DNA of 64,000 bases from Caldilineaceae bacterium (lineage in GTDB: Bacteria; Chloroflexota; Anaerolineae; Caldilineales; Caldilineaceae). The stretch covers positions 62,001-126,000 of the forward strand of contig JADLDO010000047.1 in NCBI GenBank assembly GCA_020846635.1, given 5' to 3'. Every line of letters starts with the position of its first letter. The stretch's first letter is position 1. Below the pieces are notes generated by a model. That model was not told the DNA's origin. It saw only the letters and a program-made list of their open reading frames with translations, and did not search any database. Shown here piece by piece: positions 1 through 8,867 of the stretch. Position numbers and translations under genes: made by a program.

Positions 1-651
1 CTACGCAACGGAGCGCTGCTCTGGATCCTGCCGCTCAGTCTTTATGCCGCGGGCTATAACACGGTGGACAGCTATATCTACCTGCTGCCGGTAGGCTGGC
101 TGGCAGCGCTGATGCTGGCGCAAGGGCTGGCAAGTGGCAGCGCGTTCGTCCGCGCATGGGCCGCGACACAGCGCGTTCGTCCAGCGGCATGGCTTGTGAC
201 AAGCATTGTGGTGATGCTTCCTGCGGTTGGCCTGTTGAGCTTGATACCCTTTCGCCTGGCCCAACTTGACCTGCACAATGACCGGGCTGCACGCGATTTT
301 GTCGACGCTGCCGCGCAAATCCTGGAACCAGGGAGTCTCGTCATCAGCAGCGCCGACGCGCCGACTTTTGCGCTTTGGTATGGACAATGGGGCAGCGGCA
401 CGCTGGCGCAGGCCGTTCCCGACCTTGTATTTGTCAATCACGCGCTCTATCAGTTTGGCTGGTATCGGGACTTGATGCACGATCTATATCCAGAACTCTA
501 TGCAGATGCGCCCACCATGGGGGCTACGATTGCCGATCTCATTGCCGCCAACCGGCGCTTGCGACCTATCTATCTGACCGAGCCGTTTCCAGAGTTGCCT
601 GCTGATATACTAACACCCGCCGGGGCCTTTTGGCGTCTTGGTGGGCCTTGA
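1..651 (+). CDS. DUF2723-type multipass membrane protein, C-terminal part only
   Basis: The frame is open from the first base of the window, so the 5' part is missing. The visible piece starts with hydrophobic helices (SLYAAGYNTVDSYIYLLPV and a second helix near WLVTSIVVMLPAVGLLSL). It ends in a soluble tail containing SSADAPTFALWYGQW. A helix, the Y-N-x-x-D-S-Y-I-Y-L-L-P segment and this tail are typical of the end of DUF2723 proteins, which are predicted GT-C-fold membrane glycosyltransferases (TMEM260-like). Family assignment rests on recognition of this segment; substrate is unknown. The following DUF4012 gene begins 16 bases after the stop, so the two are probably co-transcribed. The internal GTG at position 64 is not the real start, because upstream codons continue the same helix. 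Confidence 0.65.
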   Translation, partial: LRNGALLWILPLSLYAAGYNTVDSYIYLLPVGWLAALMLAQGLASGSAFVRAWAATQRVRPAAWLVTSIVVMLPAVGLLSLIPFRLAQLDLHNDRAARDFVDAAAQILEPGSLVISSADAPTFALWYGQWGSGTLAQAVPDLVFVNHALYQFGWYRDLMHDLYPELYADAPTMGATIADLIAANRRLRPIYLTEPFPELPADILTPAGAFWRLGGP

Positions 652-667
652 ACCAGACGAAACAAAG

Positions 668-2176
668 ATGACATTGCCGGATTTATACGTAAGATCAACT
701 CGCCATATTCACTTGCGGCTGCGTAAAACGCTTATTTTGCTGATAGTGCTGGGGATGCTGGGGGTAAACCTCCAGCCCCTGCAAGCTGCAGCGCCGGGCG
801 ATCCAGATGCACCCGATCCGCACCCCGCACGCGAGAACGCCGCAGCGGTGACGCTCTTTACGGCTGGCGTGCAACTTGCCCCGCTGCTGCCTGGCTTGTT
901 GGGCTTTGACGAGCCGCACACCTATCTGTTATTGGTGCAAAACAACCACGAATTGCGCGCTACGGGCGGCTTTATTACCGCTGTGGGCAGAATCACCTTT
1001 GACCGCGGGCGCATCACCGAGTTGAAGATTGAGGACAGCTACGCCATTGCCCGCGACGATGTTGACCACCCGCTGGCCCCGGAACCTGTCAAACGCTTTA
1101 TGGGCATCGAGATCCTCTTTCTGCGCGATGCCAACTGGTCGCCTGATTTTCCCACGACAGCCCAATTTGCCCGTTCGCTCTATACCCAGGATGCAGGGGT
1201 GCAGGTGGATGGCGTTGTGAGCATTGATCTGCGTGCGGTGGAACTGCTTGTGGGCGCGCTGGCTCCGCTGGAGATACCCGGCGCGGAGGAGCCTTTGACG
1301 GGCGATAATGTTATGCAGCAACTTGTGAGTTTTTGGGATCAACCTCTCGGCAGCGAGACGCCGGAGGCAGAGGAAGGTTCGTTGCTGGAGCGCGAAGATT
1401 GGGTGTTGCAGCGCAAAGACTTCATTCCTCTGGTCGCCCAATCGGCTATGGCGCGTATTCAGAGCGGCAACTTCAATGCCCTCAGCCTGATTGACGCGGT
1501 TGATGCGGCGCTGCGCGAGCGGGCTGTGCAGGTGTGGCTGGCTGACCCGACCGCGGCGGCGCTGATCGCAAAACAGGGGTGGGATGGGCGGCTGCATCCC
1601 GAAGCCGGGGCTGATTATATTGCCCTGGTGGATACCAACATGGGCTATAACAAAGCCAATGCGGTCTTAGAGAATGATGTCGCGTACAGTGTGGCATGGC
1701 CTCATGGCCCCACTGCCCCCGCACAAGCAACCCTCGCCGTCACCTATCGCCACCCGCTTCAGGTGGTGGACGAGCGCTGTTTGCCTCTGCCCGATTTTGG
1801 CACCATCGCCTCCTACAGCGGGCAGATCGAACGCTGCTACTTTGATTATGTCCGGCTCTATGTGCCGGGTGGCAGTAAACTGGTTGCGCTGGAGGGGGTC
1901 GAGGCAGACACGATCAGCAGCCGTCTGGGCGAACGGGGCACACAGGTCTTTGCAGGCTACTTCTCGCTCAAACCGGGTGAGGAGCATACAGTCACTTTTG
2001 CCTATACGCTGCCGCCCGCGATCACGCCGGAGAATTACCAGCTTGTGGTGCAGCGCCAAGCCGGTGCAGCGCCCCTGCCGCTGGAAGTTACGGTTGGGGA
2101 GAAGGCTTTACACACTACCCTCGTTGATGGGCGCTTGCTCTGGCAGCCAGCCGCCGGTAGTGTTGCAGTACAGTAA
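668..2176 (+). CDS. DUF4012 domain secreted/membrane-anchored protein
   Basis: About 502 residues. An N-terminal hydrophobic segment (TLILLIVLGMLGVNL) acts as signal peptide or anchor. The DUF4012 signature follows: LLLVQNNHELRATGGFITA, then a D-G-V-V-S-I-D-L region and a conserved FWDQ segment. Family members are found in Chloroflexota and Actinobacteria near exopolysaccharide genes; their biochemical role is unknown. I chose the ATG at 668; an in-frame GTG at 638 would overlap the upstream gene by 14 bases and adds only charged residues before the hydrophobic segment. Neither start has a strong ribosome site. The gene ends 24 bases before a hairpin shared with the convergent propeller gene. 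Proximity to the DUF2723 gene suggests a role in cell-surface glycan assembly, which is inference. Confidence 0.75.
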   Translation: MTLPDLYVRSTRHIHLRLRKTLILLIVLGMLGVNLQPLQAAAPGDPDAPDPHPARENAAAVTLFTAGVQLAPLLPGLLGFDEPHTYLLLVQNNHELRATGGFITAVGRITFDRGRITELKIEDSYAIARDDVDHPLAPEPVKRFMGIEILFLRDANWSPDFPTTAQFARSLYTQDAGVQVDGVVSIDLRAVELLVGALAPLEIPGAEEPLTGDNVMQQLVSFWDQPLGSETPEAEEGSLLEREDWVLQRKDFIPLVAQSAMARIQSGNFNALSLIDAVDAALRERAVQVWLADPTAAALIAKQGWDGRLHPEAGADYIALVDTNMGYNKANAVLENDVAYSVAWPHGPTAPAQATLAVTYRHPLQVVDERCLPLPDFGTIASYSGQIERCYFDYVRLYVPGGSKLVALEGVEADTISSRLGERGTQVFAGYFSLKPGEEHTVTFAYTLPPAITPENYQLVVQRQAGAAPLPLEVTVGEKALHTTLVDGRLLWQPAAGSVAVQ

Positions 2177-2199
2177 AGACTTGACCCCACCTATTGAGC

Positions 2200-2232
2200 C
2201 CGCCGGAGGATAAAACGGGAGCCCTCCGGCGG
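2200..2232. terminator. Convergent hairpin between DUF4012 and BNR genes
   Basis: A perfect 10-bp inverted repeat, CCGCCGGAGG (2200-2209) and CCTCCGGCGG (2223-2232), with a 13-nt loop. It is followed by CTTTG on the plus strand, so only a short U-run. It lies exactly between two convergent stop codons and probably ends both transcripts. Confidence 0.55.
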
Positions 2233-2241
2233 CTTTGACGG

Positions 2242-3513
2242 CTACGACCAGCGATTGCGCCGCGCGGGCCGCGGTTCCAGCCCGTTGGGACCCGTAAGTG
2301 GTATTTCGGGCCGGGTCAGCACATCGGTCACCAGTGCAAACGCCAGTGCCAGTGCCGCTAACCCCGCAGCAATCCACGCCAGCCCGGCCCCACTGCTCGT
2401 TGCCGGTTGGGTTTTTTCTACCAGAGCAGGCACACTTCCCGCAGGCGCATTGCCAATTGCCTGTGGCGTGCGGCTGTTACTGGTCAACAGATAGGCCGCT
2501 GCTGTATAGCCGCTCACCGGCAAGAGGTCGGTGACGCGCGCACTGAGTTCCGGCTGCTCAAAAGGAAGCCAACTCTCGCCCCCATCGCGTGTATAGGCCA
2601 ACAGATCAGCGCTGTGACGCGCAAAGTGCGTGCCGGTCAAGTAGCTCACCGCCACATAGGCCATCGCGGGCTGGAGCGGATCGATGGCGAGGGCATTGAC
2701 CCGGAGCGATAAGGCAGGAGTCGCAGTCAAGCCGCCGTTGAGTTCTGTCCACGTAATTCCATCTTCGCTGCGCAGCACCCCGCGATCCGCGGTTCCCACC
2801 AGGAGCGCAGGCGGGTTCGTGCTCGCCAGCGTCATCGCCGTGGGTACGCTCCGCAGCGTATCGACCGCCGACCACTGCAAGCCATAGTCGAACCCTTGAT
2901 AGAGCGTCCATTCGGTGCGTAAATAGGTCACGCCACTGCCTTGACGATCCGTTACAATCTGCACCACCGGATCATCCAAGAGCAACTGCGCGCTGCTCTT
3001 CATCGTCTCCTCGCCATCGCGCACGCGGAAAAGCCCGGCAGTATCGGTGCCCACGTAAATGATGCGCTGGACAGGGTCCACCGCTAGATCTGTGACACCT
3101 CCCACCAGGCCTTTATGTACTAAATCGTGCGTCAGTTTGCCATGCAGCCAATTTTCACCCCGATCCTCGGTGCGATAGACCGCTAGCTGATTGGCCGCGC
3201 CTATATAGATCACCTCATGCGCCAAGCCTGCGTCCACCGCGGGCGCAATACGTACATCGACCGCACTGGCAATGACCTCTTCGGGCAGCGGAATCTCCAC
3301 CCAATAGCCAGGATGCCCCACATAGAGCCTGCCGCCATCCACCACATACTCCGGCCCACCAGGGGTAAGGGCCGGAATATGGTCACGCACATTCTCCAAT
3401 TGGGCAACCGGCAGGTTTGTTTGCTTGCGCGGCAGCAGTTGGTTATAGCCCGCTAACAAGACCATGATTAGAAAGAGAGTTACCAAAAGTATGAAAGCTT
3501 GTCTTGACTGCAT
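2242..3513 (-). CDS. Membrane-anchored BNR/Asp-box beta-propeller protein
   Basis: About 423 residues. An N-terminal transmembrane segment (AFILLVTLFLIMVLLAGY) is followed by a propeller with Asp-box motifs (YRTEDRGENW, RSEDGITW, YTRDGGESW). A second hydrophobic helix near the C-terminus (LAWIAAGLAALALAFALV) is followed by a short basic tail (RPARRNRWS). The propeller should be extracytoplasmic between two membrane segments. BNR propellers occur in sialidases and VPS10-like photosystem-assembly or glycan-related proteins; no sialidase catalytic residues are recognisable, so I assign no enzyme activity. Start: an AAGGAGG lies about 15 bases before ATG 3513. A TTG at 3552 would add 13 residues but has no ribosome site. 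It is convergent with the DUF4012 gene. Confidence 0.7.
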   Translation of the reverse strand: MQSRQAFILLVTLFLIMVLLAGYNQLLPRKQTNLPVAQLENVRDHIPALTPGGPEYVVDGGRLYVGHPGYWVEIPLPEEVIASAVDVRIAPAVDAGLAHEVIYIGAANQLAVYRTEDRGENWLHGKLTHDLVHKGLVGGVTDLAVDPVQRIIYVGTDTAGLFRVRDGEETMKSSAQLLLDDPVVQIVTDRQGSGVTYLRTEWTLYQGFDYGLQWSAVDTLRSVPTAMTLASTNPPALLVGTADRGVLRSEDGITWTELNGGLTATPALSLRVNALAIDPLQPAMAYVAVSYLTGTHFARHSADLLAYTRDGGESWLPFEQPELSARVTDLLPVSGYTAAAYLLTSNSRTPQAIGNAPAGSVPALVEKTQPATSSGAGLAWIAAGLAALALAFALVTDVLTRPEIPLTGPNGLEPRPARRNRWS

Positions 3514-3754
3514 GAAGTGCGCTGGCGTCCTCCTTGACGGTAATTTGATCAATTGACGCAGAATGCAGGGGATCTCTGCAAGATAGATTGCCCAGATAGA
3601 GCAAGACGGGATGCGGAATGCAATTCGATATTCATAAAATATGATTGCCTATTCTGTTTCTGATGACGCTCACTGTTCCATAAAAGTTGCGGCTATTTTT
3701 CGGGACACTGCCATAAATCTTGCTATATGGTTCAATGGCAGCGGAACAGCATGA

Positions 3755-3795
3755 GAAAAGGTGTCAGCCATCATTGTGACGACTGACACCTTTTC
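3755..3795. terminator. 13-bp perfect stem hairpin, A/T-flanked
   Basis: GAAAAGGTGTCAG (3755-3767) pairs perfectly with CTGACACCTTTTC (3783-3795) around a 15-nt loop. The A-run on one side and T-run on the other make a bidirectional intrinsic terminator plausible. On the minus strand it lies downstream of hyuB. Confidence 0.6.
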
Positions 3796-3816
3796 CACTG
3801 TACAAATCTTCATCCT

Positions 3817-3849
3817 GTACCCTCCCGGAGGCTTCGGACGGGAGGGTAC
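3817..3849. terminator. CCCTCCCG-type hairpin after hyuB
   Basis: GTACCCTCCCG (3817-3827) pairs with CGGGAGGGTAC (3839-3849), 11 bp, with an 11-nt loop containing CTTCGG. It sits 28 bases after the hyuB stop on the minus strand. It belongs to a family of GC-rich hairpins found at several gene ends in this window. Confidence 0.6.
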
Positions 3850-3876
3850 TCTTAGTCATAGGCTGCGTAACATGAG

Positions 3877-5484
3877 TTACTGTCTAGCCCCACCCCAGCC
3901 GCCGCCGCCTGGCGTCTCAATACGCAGCTGCATTCCTGCCTCTAGGTAGCGGGTGAACTTGCTGGGCAGTTCTTCCACGCGGCCATCGGCGTGGATCAGC
4001 AGATTACGTCCTGTCGCGCCAGGGTCGCCACCCGCCAATCCCCACGGCGCAACGGTGCGCCGCTCGCTCAGCATCGTCACCGTTGCCGGAGCCAGGAGCA
4101 GATACTCGCGTACGATGCCATCGCCTCCGTGGTGCGCGCCCTTGCCACCGCTTGCGGCGCGCAGTGCATAGCGTTGCAAGCGGAAGGGGAAGGCCATCTC
4201 CAACGCTTCAAGGGGCGTATTGAGCGTATTGGTCATATGCACCTGCACCCCGCTCAGCCCATCCCCTGTCGCGCTGGCTCCCATGCCGCCCGCAATCGTC
4301 TCATAGTAGGCATAGGGCGTGCCATCCAGCCGTCGCCCGCCGATGGTCAGGTTGTTCATTGTGCCCTGACTGGCAGCGGGGATACGGTCGGGCAGGGCTT
4401 GTGCCAGCGCACCCAAGACTACATCGGTGATACGCTGCGACGTTTCGACGTTGCCTCCTGCGACCGCCGCGGGTGAGAGTGCATTGACGATACAGTTCTC
4501 TGGTGCAATGACCTCCACGGGCGCAAAACAACCGGCATTCATCGGCACTTCATCGCCCACCAGACAGCGCACCACGTAATAACAGGCGGATTGAGCAATG
4601 GCGATCACGGCGTTGAGCGAGCCGCGCATCACCGGCGCAGTGCCGGTAAAGTCAAAGGTGATGCTGTCTCCGGCAATGGTTGCGGTGACGCAGATGGGCA
4701 GCAGCGTGACTTGCTCCCCCTCCACCAGTTCCAACAGGTCTTTGAAGGGGTAGATGCCATCGGGCCAAGTGGCAATGGCGGCGCGTGTCAGCCGTTCGGA
4801 ATAGGCTTGCAGGGCGCCGGCATAGGTCAGCACTTCTTCGCGGCCATAGGTTGCGACCAGGGTACGCAGCCGCTGCTCGCCCACTGCTGCGGCTGCGCGC
4901 TGCGCTGCCAAATCGCCACGCCGCTCGTCGGGCGTGCGCACATTGCGCAGGATGAGATGGAGCAGATCGCCATTCAGTACGCCCCGCTTGTAGAGCTTGA
5001 GCGGAGGAATGATGATCCCCTCCTGGTAAATCTCGGTGGAAAGGGGCAGCGATCCCGGACTCATCCCGCCCACGTCGGCATGATGGGCGCGGCTGGCGAC
5101 AAAGAAATCGGGTGTGGTCGCATCATCCGTGACAAAGACAGGCGCAACCATCGTAATATCGGGCAGATGGTTGCCTCCTTCAAAGGGGTCATTGGCAATC
5201 ACCACATCGCCCGGCTCCCAGGTGGGAAAGCGGTCGAGGATGGTCTGCACACTGGCGGGCATGGCACCCAAATGCGCCGGAATATGCGCGGCTTGGGCAA
5301 TCATGCGCCCGGCTCCGTCAAAGGCTGCACAGGAGAAATCGAGCCGCTCTTTGATGTTGGGGGAATAGCCGGTGCGCCGCAGCGTGATCCCCATCTCCTC
5401 GGCGACTCCAGCCAGGCGATGGCGGTAGAGTTCGAGCGTGATCGGGTCAATGGTCACGGTTATGTCACTGGCTTGTGTGTTCAT
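3877..5484 (-). CDS. hyuB: Hydantoinase B / 5-oxoprolinase beta-type subunit
   Basis: 535 residues, the usual length for HyuB. The N-terminus ITLELYRHRLAGVAEEMG, the LDFSCAAFD segment, GDVVIANDPFEGGNHLPDI and the C-terminal TPGGGGWG are family hallmarks. HyuB-type proteins pair with HyuA to open cyclic amides with ATP (hydantoins, N-methylhydantoin, 5-oxoproline) or act in related carboxylases; substrate cannot be read from sequence. Start: ATG 5484 overlaps the hyuA stop as ATGA, which fits translational coupling. An in-frame extension to 5538 would run far into hyuA. It forms an operon with hyuA and is probably terminated by the hairpin at 3817-3849. Confidence 0.9.
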   Translation of the reverse strand: MNTQASDITVTIDPITLELYRHRLAGVAEEMGITLRRTGYSPNIKERLDFSCAAFDGAGRMIAQAAHIPAHLGAMPASVQTILDRFPTWEPGDVVIANDPFEGGNHLPDITMVAPVFVTDDATTPDFFVASRAHHADVGGMSPGSLPLSTEIYQEGIIIPPLKLYKRGVLNGDLLHLILRNVRTPDERRGDLAAQRAAAAVGEQRLRTLVATYGREEVLTYAGALQAYSERLTRAAIATWPDGIYPFKDLLELVEGEQVTLLPICVTATIAGDSITFDFTGTAPVMRGSLNAVIAIAQSACYYVVRCLVGDEVPMNAGCFAPVEVIAPENCIVNALSPAAVAGGNVETSQRITDVVLGALAQALPDRIPAASQGTMNNLTIGGRRLDGTPYAYYETIAGGMGASATGDGLSGVQVHMTNTLNTPLEALEMAFPFRLQRYALRAASGGKGAHHGGDGIVREYLLLAPATVTMLSERRTVAPWGLAGGDPGATGRNLLIHADGRVEELPSKFTRYLEAGMQLRIETPGGGGWGGARQ

Positions 5485-7529
5485 ACACCCTCCCGATCCA
5501 GCCACAGGTTGCCCAATGTGTCCACCCGCGCTGCCCATCCTGGCGCAACTACGACCGTGGCATCATATTGCAGAACCAACGCCGGGCCGGCAAAGCGATG
5601 GCCCGCTTGCAGCCGCGCCCGCGCATAGACAGCCGTGGGCGTTGGCCCATCGGGTGCAAACCAGACTGGACGTTCGCCCAACTGTGCCGGAGTCGCATCT
5701 TCCTCGCCCCTAGGCTGACGTGGCAGCGCCGGTTGCGCCCCAGATCCACGACCCGCCACGCGCAGTGTCACCACGGCCACAGGCTCGTCGGGCATCGCAT
5801 AGCCATAGCGTTGGGCGTGGCTGTGGTGGAAAGCCTCGACTGCCGATGCGACGTTTGTTGGGGTGATGGGCAGCGAGAGCGGAACCGTCAACTCATAGCT
5901 TTGCCCTCGATAGCGCAGATCGAGGGCGGCTTCTATCTGCGGCTCATCAAAACCCTCTTGGGCAAGGACGCTCTGCACCTGGCGCGCCAAGTGGGTGTAG
6001 ATTTCGGTCAGGAGGCTCGGATCGTCGACAAGAGCGCTTGCCGGTTGCAGGATCGTCTGGCTGGCATCATGCACCACATCGGCCACCAACATGCCATAGG
6101 CGCTGAGGACGCCCGGAAAGGGCGGTACCAAAATGCGGCGGATGTCCAACGCCTGGGCTAGCTCACAGGCATGCAGTGGCCCCGCGCCACCAAAGGGCAG
6201 CAGCGTAAAGCGGCGCGGGTCATAGCCCCGCTCCACCGAGACGCGGCGTAAGGCCTCCTCCATCACGGCGTTGGCGATCTGGATCACCCCCAGGGCTGCG
6301 GCTTCCGGCTCCAAGCCAATTGCCTGGCCTAGCACAGCCAAGACTTGCCGGCTGGCATCTGTATCGAGGGCAACATCACCTGTGCCCCCCAAAAAGCCTT
6401 GCGGGTCGAGTCGCCCTAAGACCAAATTGGCATCGGTGACGGTTGCCTCTTGCCCGCCTCGCCCATAGCACGCTGGCCCAGGCAGCGCCCCGGCACTGCG
6501 CGGGCCAACACGCAGCCCGCCCCCCGCATCCAGATAGGCGACGCTGCCCCCACCTGCGCCTACCGTATGGATGTCGATCAAAGGCAGACGCAGCGGGAGG
6601 TCGCCAATCATGCTTTCGGCAGTGGTGGGGACAACGCCAGGACAAAGGGCGACATCGGTGCTGGTGCCGCCCATGTCAAAGGTGATCAGGTGCGGAGGGT
6701 CACCCTCCAGGGCTTGGCGCGCCACGTCCAATGCCCCCACCACACCTCCTGCTGGGCCGCTCAAGACCAAACGCGCCGCTTGATTCGCTGCCTGTTCCAG
6801 CCCAATCGCACCACCGTTCGACTGCATGATGCGCACGTCGCTGCCATCCAATACCTCTGCCAGCCGCCGCAAGTAGCGCGCCACCAACGGTTGGATATAG
6901 GCATTGATTACGGTGGTAGCAGTGCGCTCTACCTCGCGATATTCGGGCAAAATGGCGCTGCTCAGCGAAATGGGCAGGTTGGGCAAATGGGTGCGGATGA
7001 TCTCGGCAGCGCGCGCTTCGTGCGTGGGATTGCGAAAGGCAAAGAGGAAAACGATGGCAAGACTTTCTACCCCATCTGTGGCAAATTGCTCTGCCATCCG
7101 TTCGACCGCTGCCTCATCCAGCGGCGTCAGCACCGCGCCCTCAAAATCCACACGTTCAGCCACCTCCAGCCGCAAGCCCTCTGCGACCAAACTTGGCGGG
7201 CGTGTCTGTGTTAATTGATAAAGGTGGGGGCGATTCTGGCGACCAATCAGCAACAGATCGGCAAAGCCCGCGCTGGTGAGCAAGGCTGTACGCGCGCCCT
7301 TGCGCTCCAACAGCGCGTTGGTAGCGACGGTCATGCCGTGGACAATCTGCCCATCGCTGATGCCCAACGCGGCCAGCCCTGCGACAATCGCCTGGCTCTG
7401 GTCATCGGGGGTGGTAGGCACTTTATGGACACGCAGCCCCATAGTATCCAGGACGACAAAGTCGGTGAAAGTGCCGCCTACATCAATGCCGATCAGGGTC
7501 GCTGATTCGGGACTAAATTTCGATGTCAT
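5481..7529 (-). CDS. hyuA: Hydantoinase A / 5-oxoprolinase alpha-type subunit
   Basis: 682 residues, normal for HyuA. The N-terminal ASKHA-type phosphate loop GIDVGGTFTDFVVLD is followed by NALLERKGARTALLTSAGF, LSGPAGGVVGALD, a second phosphate-binding DMGGTSTDVALCPG, GAGGGSVAYLD and FGGAGPLHA. This is the ATP-binding, ring-phosphorylating partner of HyuB. The pair could be hydantoinase, N-methylhydantoinase, 5-oxoprolinase or a related ATP-dependent amidase. It is the first gene of a two-gene operon, and the next gene upstream on the same strand is a LacD-type aldolase separated by a 109-bp palindromic repeat. A BMP-family importer on the opposite strand suggests uptake of a small heterocyclic or nucleoside-like substrate, which is inference. 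Confidence 0.9.
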   Translation of the reverse strand: MTSKFSPESATLIGIDVGGTFTDFVVLDTMGLRVHKVPTTPDDQSQAIVAGLAALGISDGQIVHGMTVATNALLERKGARTALLTSAGFADLLLIGRQNRPHLYQLTQTRPPSLVAEGLRLEVAERVDFEGAVLTPLDEAAVERMAEQFATDGVESLAIVFLFAFRNPTHEARAAEIIRTHLPNLPISLSSAILPEYREVERTATTVINAYIQPLVARYLRRLAEVLDGSDVRIMQSNGGAIGLEQAANQAARLVLSGPAGGVVGALDVARQALEGDPPHLITFDMGGTSTDVALCPGVVPTTAESMIGDLPLRLPLIDIHTVGAGGGSVAYLDAGGGLRVGPRSAGALPGPACYGRGGQEATVTDANLVLGRLDPQGFLGGTGDVALDTDASRQVLAVLGQAIGLEPEAAALGVIQIANAVMEEALRRVSVERGYDPRRFTLLPFGGAGPLHACELAQALDIRRILVPPFPGVLSAYGMLVADVVHDASQTILQPASALVDDPSLLTEIYTHLARQVQSVLAQEGFDEPQIEAALDLRYRGQSYELTVPLSLPITPTNVASAVEAFHHSHAQRYGYAMPDEPVAVVTLRVAGRGSGAQPALPRQPRGEEDATPAQLGERPVWFAPDGPTPTAVYARARLQAGHRFAGPALVLQYDATVVVAPGWAARVDTLGNLWLDREGV

Positions 7530-7560
7530 CTCGTGTTACCTACATCTCTGCCGCCAAGAT

Positions 7561-7669
7561 CGCCCAGGGCTAAAGCCGCAGGGCTACAAAACAACGCCCC
7601 TTGAAAGGGGCTTGGCGAGCCGCGTCTTAAGCCCCTTTCAAGGGGCGTTGCTGTATAGCCGGATGGTTT
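7561..7669. repeat. 109-bp palindromic dispersed repeat, copy A
   Basis: Begins CGCCCAGGGCTAAAGCCGC and ends TAGCCGGATGGTTT. The core is a perfect 22-bp stem (7592-7613 with 7629-7650) around a 15-nt loop. A second copy of the same 109-bp length occurs at 57463-57571. It lies between the lacD-like gene and hyuA, so it could also end lacD-like transcription. No transposase is nearby. Confidence 0.8.
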
Positions 7670-7685
7670 CAACCTCCGGCGGTGT

Positions 7686-8663
7686 TCATACGGCCGTTAC
7701 GCGGTACCACGCTTGCAGGGTCTCGCCATTGCTCGCGGGGTAAAAGTCCGTATAAGGGCGCGCCCGTTCGCTCACCAGTGCAGCCAACTGGTGCATGCGC
7801 TCGCTGCCCGTGGTTTGCAGGAACTCCATACGCGCTAACTCATCCAGGCGCGTTGTTTCCTTCCAGATGGTGCGCCCGCACAGCACCCCGCTGGCCCCTG
7901 CATCGCACGCCACTTCGACCTGCGCCATATACGTCTCGAAGTCCACGCCCGCGCTCAGCAGTACCCAGGGAACTGGACAGATGCTGCTCAACTCGGCGCA
8001 CGCATCCGCCCATTCTGCCGGGTCTTGGCTCTGGATGACATTCAGTGGGAACTCGGCCTTGAGTATATCGACACCCAGGGGGACAAGGCGGCGTGCGCTT
8101 TCCATCACCACGCGGCGGCGTTCACGGTTATCCACTACCTTCACGCTGCGATCCAACGAATAGTGAAGCGGCTCCAGAAAGAGAGGCAACTCCCAAGCGT
8201 GACATTGCTCTGCCACCTCTGCTACCAACGCTTCCTGGTCAGCCGCATTGGGTGCATCGGGGTGGTAATAAACCAGCATTTTAACCCCATTCGCCCCCGC
8301 TTTGGCAGTGCGCTCCACGCTCCAATCTTCGAGCAAAGCGGTACGGCGCTCAGTGGGGTCGCCCTCATAGCCGCTCTTCTCTAGCGCCAAGATTAACCCT
8401 GTTTGCCCGCTGAGTGTGTCCGAAGTGACACAAGCGCCATAGCCATACTCGACATCTAGCAGCACTGCGCTTGCCAGCGGTGAGAGCACGCCGATCACAT
8501 CGCGCTTAAGCGCGATCACCTCATCATAGCCAACCTGATCGGGCGCATCGGGATTCATCGCCTGGATCAAACTGCCCCGCTGATCCATTGCCAACATGGC
8601 AAAGGTGCCATCGGGTTGGGCGCATTGTTGCAACGAGCGCCGTACACCTAAAGATACTTGCAT
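7686..8663 (-). CDS. LacD/YihT-family class I aldolase
   Basis: 325 residues from ATG 8663, which has an AGGAG seven bases upstream. Family marks are TFAMLAMDQRGSL near the N-terminus, DVEYGYGA, GVKMLVYYHPD and the DILKAEFPLN segment expected to hold the Schiff-base lysine of this family. Members include tagatose-1,6-bisphosphate aldolase and sulfofructose-phosphate aldolase; both cleave a ketose phosphate to two triose-level products. No lac or sulfoquinovose genes are visible nearby, so the substrate is open. It is divergent from the BMP-lipoprotein gene and upstream of hyuAB on the same strand, with a palindromic repeat in the gap. An in-frame extension to 8732 has no ribosome site. Confidence 0.8.
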   Translation of the reverse strand: MQVSLGVRRSLQQCAQPDGTFAMLAMDQRGSLIQAMNPDAPDQVGYDEVIALKRDVIGVLSPLASAVLLDVEYGYGACVTSDTLSGQTGLILALEKSGYEGDPTERRTALLEDWSVERTAKAGANGVKMLVYYHPDAPNAADQEALVAEVAEQCHAWELPLFLEPLHYSLDRSVKVVDNRERRRVVMESARRLVPLGVDILKAEFPLNVIQSQDPAEWADACAELSSICPVPWVLLSAGVDFETYMAQVEVACDAGASGVLCGRTIWKETTRLDELARMEFLQTTGSERMHQLAALVSERARPYTDFYPASNGETLQAWYRVTAV

Positions 8664-8684
8664 CAAGAAGCTCCTGCGACTGCT

Positions 8685-8713
8685 TTGCGGACTACAGTGG
8701 CGTTGGGTATAAT
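8685..8713 (+). promoter_or_regulatory. Sigma-70-like promoter for the BMP importer operon
   Basis: TTGCGG (8685-8690), a 17-nt spacer, then a perfect TATAAT (8708-8713). Transcription would start near 8720, giving a leader of about 150 nt before the lipoprotein start codon. Confidence 0.5.
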
Positions 8714-8732
8714 TGACTTGAGATATAGTCAA
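8713..8732. promoter_or_regulatory. Operator-like inverted repeat in divergent region
   Basis: TTGACT (8713-8718) and AGTCAA (8727-8732) form an inverted repeat with an 8-nt centre. It overlaps the last base of the -10 box and the expected start point of the importer promoter, in the region shared with the divergent aldolase gene. A regulator bound here could control both; no regulator gene is in view. Confidence 0.3.
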
Positions 8733-8867
8733 CGATAAAACAGTTTTTATGAACTGGTCACAATTGTATTGTCACAGTCACGCTCTATCCTACCCGGCAT
8801 GATCTCGCCTGGAACAGAAGTGGCTGTTTGTCCATTGTACCCAACTGTAGAGAGGATGCAAAGCGAT

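Larger units (their letters stand above)
3514..3876. other. 363-nt intergenic stretch with two hairpins
   Basis: No credible gene. The part nearest the BNR gene (about 3520-3700) is AT-richer than its surroundings and should hold the minus-strand BNR promoter, but I cannot place clear -35/-10 boxes. The other half contains two strong inverted repeats (3755-3795 and 3817-3849), listed separately. Confidence 0.5.

Noticed and set aside
638..667. GTG 638 as start of the DUF4012 gene
   Set aside because: It overlaps the upstream gene and adds only a charged stretch before the signal segment; ATG 668 is simpler, though not proven.
7561..7669. Insertion sequence end
   Set aside because: There is no transposase, no target-site duplication I can see, and the second copy has the same short length.
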